Source: Polaromonas sp. (GTDB taxonomy: Bacteria > Pseudomonadota > Gammaproteobacteria > Burkholderiales > Burkholderiaceae_C). Taken from it: a DNA stretch of 7,423 nucleotides. The stretch lies in the NCBI GenBank assembly GCA_014376885.1, contig JACMQR010000046.1:1-7423 (forward strand), given 5' to 3'. Positions 5,619 to 7,423 of the stretch are shown one piece after another. The notes under the pieces are model-generated. The model was not told the origin of the DNA. It worked only from the letters and a program-made list of their open reading frames with translations, and searched no databases. The stretch's first letter is position 1. Each line of letters starts with the position of its first letter. Both the position numbers and the translations under genes were made by a program.

Positions 5619-6397
5619 GCCTGCACCTCGATGCGCGCCAGCGCGCCATGCTGCGTGCCATGGGCGTGCGCGTCTGGCAGCCGGCACCGCCGCCGGCAGA
5701 TCGGCAAAATGCTACTGAATCAATAGCTGCTAAAGCATATACAGAAAGCACAAGTGTCGATTACGGGCATGAATCGGCAGCTCGGCAGGTGCCCGCCGCC
5801 GCGCCGCGTCCGCAGGCTTTGGCAGCGCCCGCCGCCAGGCTAAATGCCGCCCCGGCGGCCCGCCCGCCGCCGGCGCCTGCCGATGGCGCGCCAGAGTGCT
5901 GGCGCCTTGGCCCGGCGCAGCCCCTTTATGCCGATGCCGCGCCGGCCGGCGGCGCCCGCTGGCTGGTGCTGGCCCAGGCCCCGCCGGCGGCGTTGCACGC
6001 GCCGGCCCTGGAGGGCGACGCCGGGCGCCTGCTGGACAACATGCTGCGCGCCGCCCGGCTGCCCAAAGAGGCCGGCGCGGTGGTGTTTGCGCCGCTGGTA
6101 CGCCAGGCGATTGCCGGGCCGATGGACGCGTTTTCCGCCGCGCTGTCGGCCCTGCTCGGCCAGGCCCGGCCGGACATCGTGCTGGTCATGGGCCGGCTGG
6201 CCGGGCAGGCGTTGCTCGAATCGGGCGAGCCCTTTGGCCGGCTGCGCGGCCGGTCGCACGCCTTGCAAGGCCATGCGGCCGTGGTGACCTACGACACGCC
6301 CTACCTGCTGCGCTGCCCGCTGGACAAGGCCCGCGCCTGGGACGACCTGTGCCTGGCGACAAGTCTGGCGCTCGGTCTGGCGCAGCGCAGCGCCTGA
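5615..6397 (+). CDS. Degenerate family 4 uracil-DNA glycosylase-like protein
   Basis: A 260-residue protein beginning at GTG 5615, overlapping the rimI stop (GTGA). Residues 1-22 ([20 protein letters not shown]) form a conserved-looking head. Residues 23-92 are a low-complexity Ala/Pro linker containing repeat copy E2, which encodes residues 33-51. Residues 115-255 resemble the C-terminal part of family 4 uracil-DNA glycosylases: [13 protein letters not shown] at 137-149, [16 protein letters not shown] near 186-201, GRLRGRSH at 208-215, and TYDTPYLLR at 225-233 in place of TYHPAYLLR. The catalytic GEAPG motif reads AQAPP, and FVGRAG reads EGDAG. Only three cysteines exist (95, 234, 246), not the four spaced ligands of the iron-sulfur cluster. 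Enzymatic activity as a glycosylase is therefore doubtful. It may be a structural or DNA-binding descendant. Codon bias is normal outside E2 and there is no frameshift, so it appears to be under selection. Confidence 0.75.
   Translation: MSLHLDARQRAMLRAMGVRVWQPAPPPADRQNATESIAAKAYTESTSVDYGHESAARQVPAAAPRPQALAAPAARLNAAPAARPPPAPADGAPECWRLGPAQPLYADAAPAGGARWLVLAQAPPAALHAPALEGDAGRLLDNMLRAARLPKEAGAVVFAPLVRQAIAGPMDAFSAALSALLGQARPDIVLVMGRLAGQALLESGEPFGRLRGRSHALQGHAAVVTYDTPYLLRCPLDKARAWDDLCLATSLALGLAQRSA
5711..5765 (+). repeat. Short palindromic interspersed repeat, copy E2, inside a coding region
   Basis: This is an AT-rich island (about 40 percent GC by hand count, in DNA near 70 percent) with two inverted-repeat pairs: GCTA/TAGC at 5711-5714 and 5724-5727, and TGCT/AGCA at 5728-5731 and 5747-5750. 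It matches copy E1 in block order and spacing. It has no stop in the reading frame of the glycosylase-like gene and adds residues 33-51 ([10 protein letters not shown]... to DYG), whose composition differs sharply from the Ala/Pro linker on both sides. Confidence 0.65.
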
Positions 6398-6409
6398 GCG
6401 CCGGCTTCA

Positions 6410-6415
6410 TACAAT
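6410..6415 (+). promoter_or_regulatory. Candidate -10 box for pyrF, possibly leaderless
   Basis: TACAAT is followed by seven bases (CGGCGGC) and then the pyrF ATG, within the 25-base gap after the glycosylase-like gene. Initiation at the usual distance from the -10 box would fall on or next to the A of the ATG. No proper Shine-Dalgarno is present at normal distance, and no clear -35 hexamer is visible in the upstream coding sequence. Confidence 0.45.
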
Positions 6416-6422
6416 CGGCGGC

Positions 6423-7253
6423 ATGACCTTTCTCGACATGCTCGGCGCCGCAGAGCGCCAGAACGACTCCCTGCTGTGCATCGGGCTGGACCCCGATCCG
6501 GCCCGGTTTCCCGGCGCGCTCCAGGGCGATGCCCATCGGATCTACGATTTTTGCGCCGCCATCGTCGACGAGGTGGCCGACCTGGCGATTGCCTTCAAGC
6601 CGCAGATTGCCTACTTTGCCGCCCACCGGGCCGAGGACCAGCTCGAGCGCCTGGTGGCCCACATGCGCCGCGCCGCGCCGCAGGTGCCGGTCATCCTGGA
6701 CGCCAAGCGCGGCGACATCGGCAGCACCGCCGGGCAGTACGCCCTTGAAGCCTTCGAGCGCTATGGCGCCGACGCCGTCACGCTGTCGCCGTTCATGGGC
6801 TTCGACTCGGTCGCGCCCTACCTGGCCTACCACGGCAAGGGCGCTTTTTTGCTCTGCCGCACCTCCAATCCGGGCGGCGACGACCTGCAAAGCCAGCGCC
6901 TGGCGTCGGTCGAAGGCCAGCCGCGGCTGTACGAGCACATCGCGCGCCTGGCGCAGGGCCCGTGGAACACCAATGGCCAGCTCGGGCTGGTGGTGGGCGC
7001 GACCTATCCGGCGGAAATCGAGCGGGTGCGGGCGCTGGCGCCGACATTGCCGCTGCTGATTCCCGGCGTCGGCGCGCAGGGCGGCGATGCCGCGGCCACC
7101 GTCAGGGCCGGCTGGCGGCGGGACGCGCCCATCGTCGTCAATTCGTCGCGGGCGATCATCTATGCCTCGCCGGGCGACGACTTTGCCAAGGCCGCGCGGC
7201 GCGCGGCGCTCAAGGCGCGCAGCCTGCTTAACGCCGCCCGGCCGCTGGTCTGA
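6423..7253 (+). CDS. pyrF: Orotidine 5'-phosphate decarboxylase, type 2
   Basis: A 276-residue OMP decarboxylase, which converts orotidine 5'-phosphate to UMP in the last step of de novo pyrimidine synthesis in the cytoplasm. The active-site motif is [12 protein letters not shown] at 92-103 (D93, K95, D98), the form found in the type 2 enzymes rather than the shorter type 1 enzymes of E. coli. Other landmarks are CIGLDPDP at 19-26, AFKPQIAYF at 57-65, CRTSNPG at 145-151, the phosphate-binding PGVGAQGGD at 214-222, and [10 protein letters not shown] at 240-249 with the phosphate-contacting Arg at 243. Length and motif order are complete for the family. The ATG at 6423 gives the expected N-terminus ([21 protein letters not shown]). 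It follows the glycosylase-like gene by 25 bases but may have its own promoter. Its TGA abuts the stop of the convergent gene. Confidence 0.96.
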   Translation: MTFLDMLGAAERQNDSLLCIGLDPDPARFPGALQGDAHRIYDFCAAIVDEVADLAIAFKPQIAYFAAHRAEDQLERLVAHMRRAAPQVPVILDAKRGDIGSTAGQYALEAFERYGADAVTLSPFMGFDSVAPYLAYHGKGAFLLCRTSNPGGDDLQSQRLASVEGQPRLYEHIARLAQGPWNTNGQLGLVVGATYPAEIERVRALAPTLPLLIPGVGAQGGDAAATVRAGWRRDAPIVVNSSRAIIYASPGDDFAKAARRAALKARSLLNAARPLV

Positions 7254-7423
7254 TCAGTAGCGGCGGTTCGCCGCGCCCATCGGCAAGAAACGCAGCACCT
7301 GGGCCAGGCCGTCGCGGCCGCTGGCCGCCCGGTACAGCAGCGCGCTGCCAAGCGCCGAGCCGGCCGTGCGTTTGAGCAGCGAGCGGCTGCGCCCCGCGGC
7401 CAGCAGCAGCGCCAGCCCGGCGC
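7254..7423 (-). CDS. Unrecognised protein, C-terminal fragment
   Basis: A minus-strand frame is open from the window edge to a TGA at 7254-7256 and encodes about 55 residues ending FLPMGAANRRY. Almost every codon ends in G or C (exceptions CGT, CTT, AAA), the same third-position bias as the sure genes here, which supports real coding. The fragment has a short hydrophobic Ala/Leu stretch (AGLALLLAAG), then a basic RSRSLLKR patch and LGSALLYRAASGRDGLAQVLR, suggesting a small membrane-associated or helical protein. I do not recognise the family. Its stop is immediately adjacent to the pyrF stop, together forming TGATCA. The start lies outside the window. Confidence 0.55.
   Translation of the reverse strand, partial: AGLALLLAAGRSRSLLKRTAGSALGSALLYRAASGRDGLAQVLRFLPMGAANRRY

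Overview
The window is chromosomal DNA from a high-GC betaproteobacterium, most likely Burkholderiales and probably Comamonadaceae (Polaromonas/Rhodoferax/Variovorax-like). This rests on the strong G/C bias at third codon positions, the gene order tsaB-rimI-uracil-DNA-glycosylase-like-pyrF, a type 2 PyrF, and two copies of a short palindromic repeat that resembles interspersed repeats I remember from comamonad genomes. Species cannot be set from the sequence alone.

Layout. (1) Positions 1-245 (+): the C-terminal end of a zinc-type alcohol dehydrogenase. It runs convergently into (2) 273-521 (-), a DUF3297 small protein. (3) 654-2257 (-): a two-gene unit in which a transglutaminase-like cysteine-protease-fold protein is translationally coupled (GTGA overlap) to an N-formylglutamate amidohydrolase family protein. 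(4) 2420-4197 (-): a second coupled pair, a penicillin-binding protein 4-type D-Ala-D-Ala carboxypeptidase (dacB) followed by a SemiSWEET sugar transporter. (5) 4198-4356: the divergent intergenic region, with candidate promoters, GC-rich repeats and repeat copy E1, which ends at the proposed tsaB start. (6) 4357-6397 (+): tsaB, rimI and a degenerate uracil-DNA-glycosylase-like gene joined by 4-base stop/start overlaps. The third gene carries repeat copy E2 in frame. (7) 6423-7253 (+): pyrF, perhaps read from its own leaderless promoter. (8) 7254-7423 (-): the C-terminal end of an unrecognised gene whose stop codon abuts that of pyrF.

How the genes work together. tsaB (tRNA t6A37 synthesis) and rimI (N-terminal acetylation of ribosomal protein S18) form a translation-maturation block. 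pyrF does the last step of UMP synthesis. The dacB pair concerns the cell wall and inner membrane. The transglutaminase/amidohydrolase pair looks like a peptide or amide-bond processing module of unknown substrate.

No stretch longer than 300 bases lacks a gene. The three larger gaps (522-653, 2258-2419, 4198-4356) are described below. No rRNA, tRNA, CRISPR array, IS element or phage gene was seen. The most unusual items are the two phased repeat copies that have become part of, or abut, coding sequence; the family 4 glycosylase homologue lacking its cluster cysteines and catalytic motif; the transglutaminase with Ser in place of the catalytic His; and the -10-box-to-ATG spacing suggesting leaderless mRNAs.
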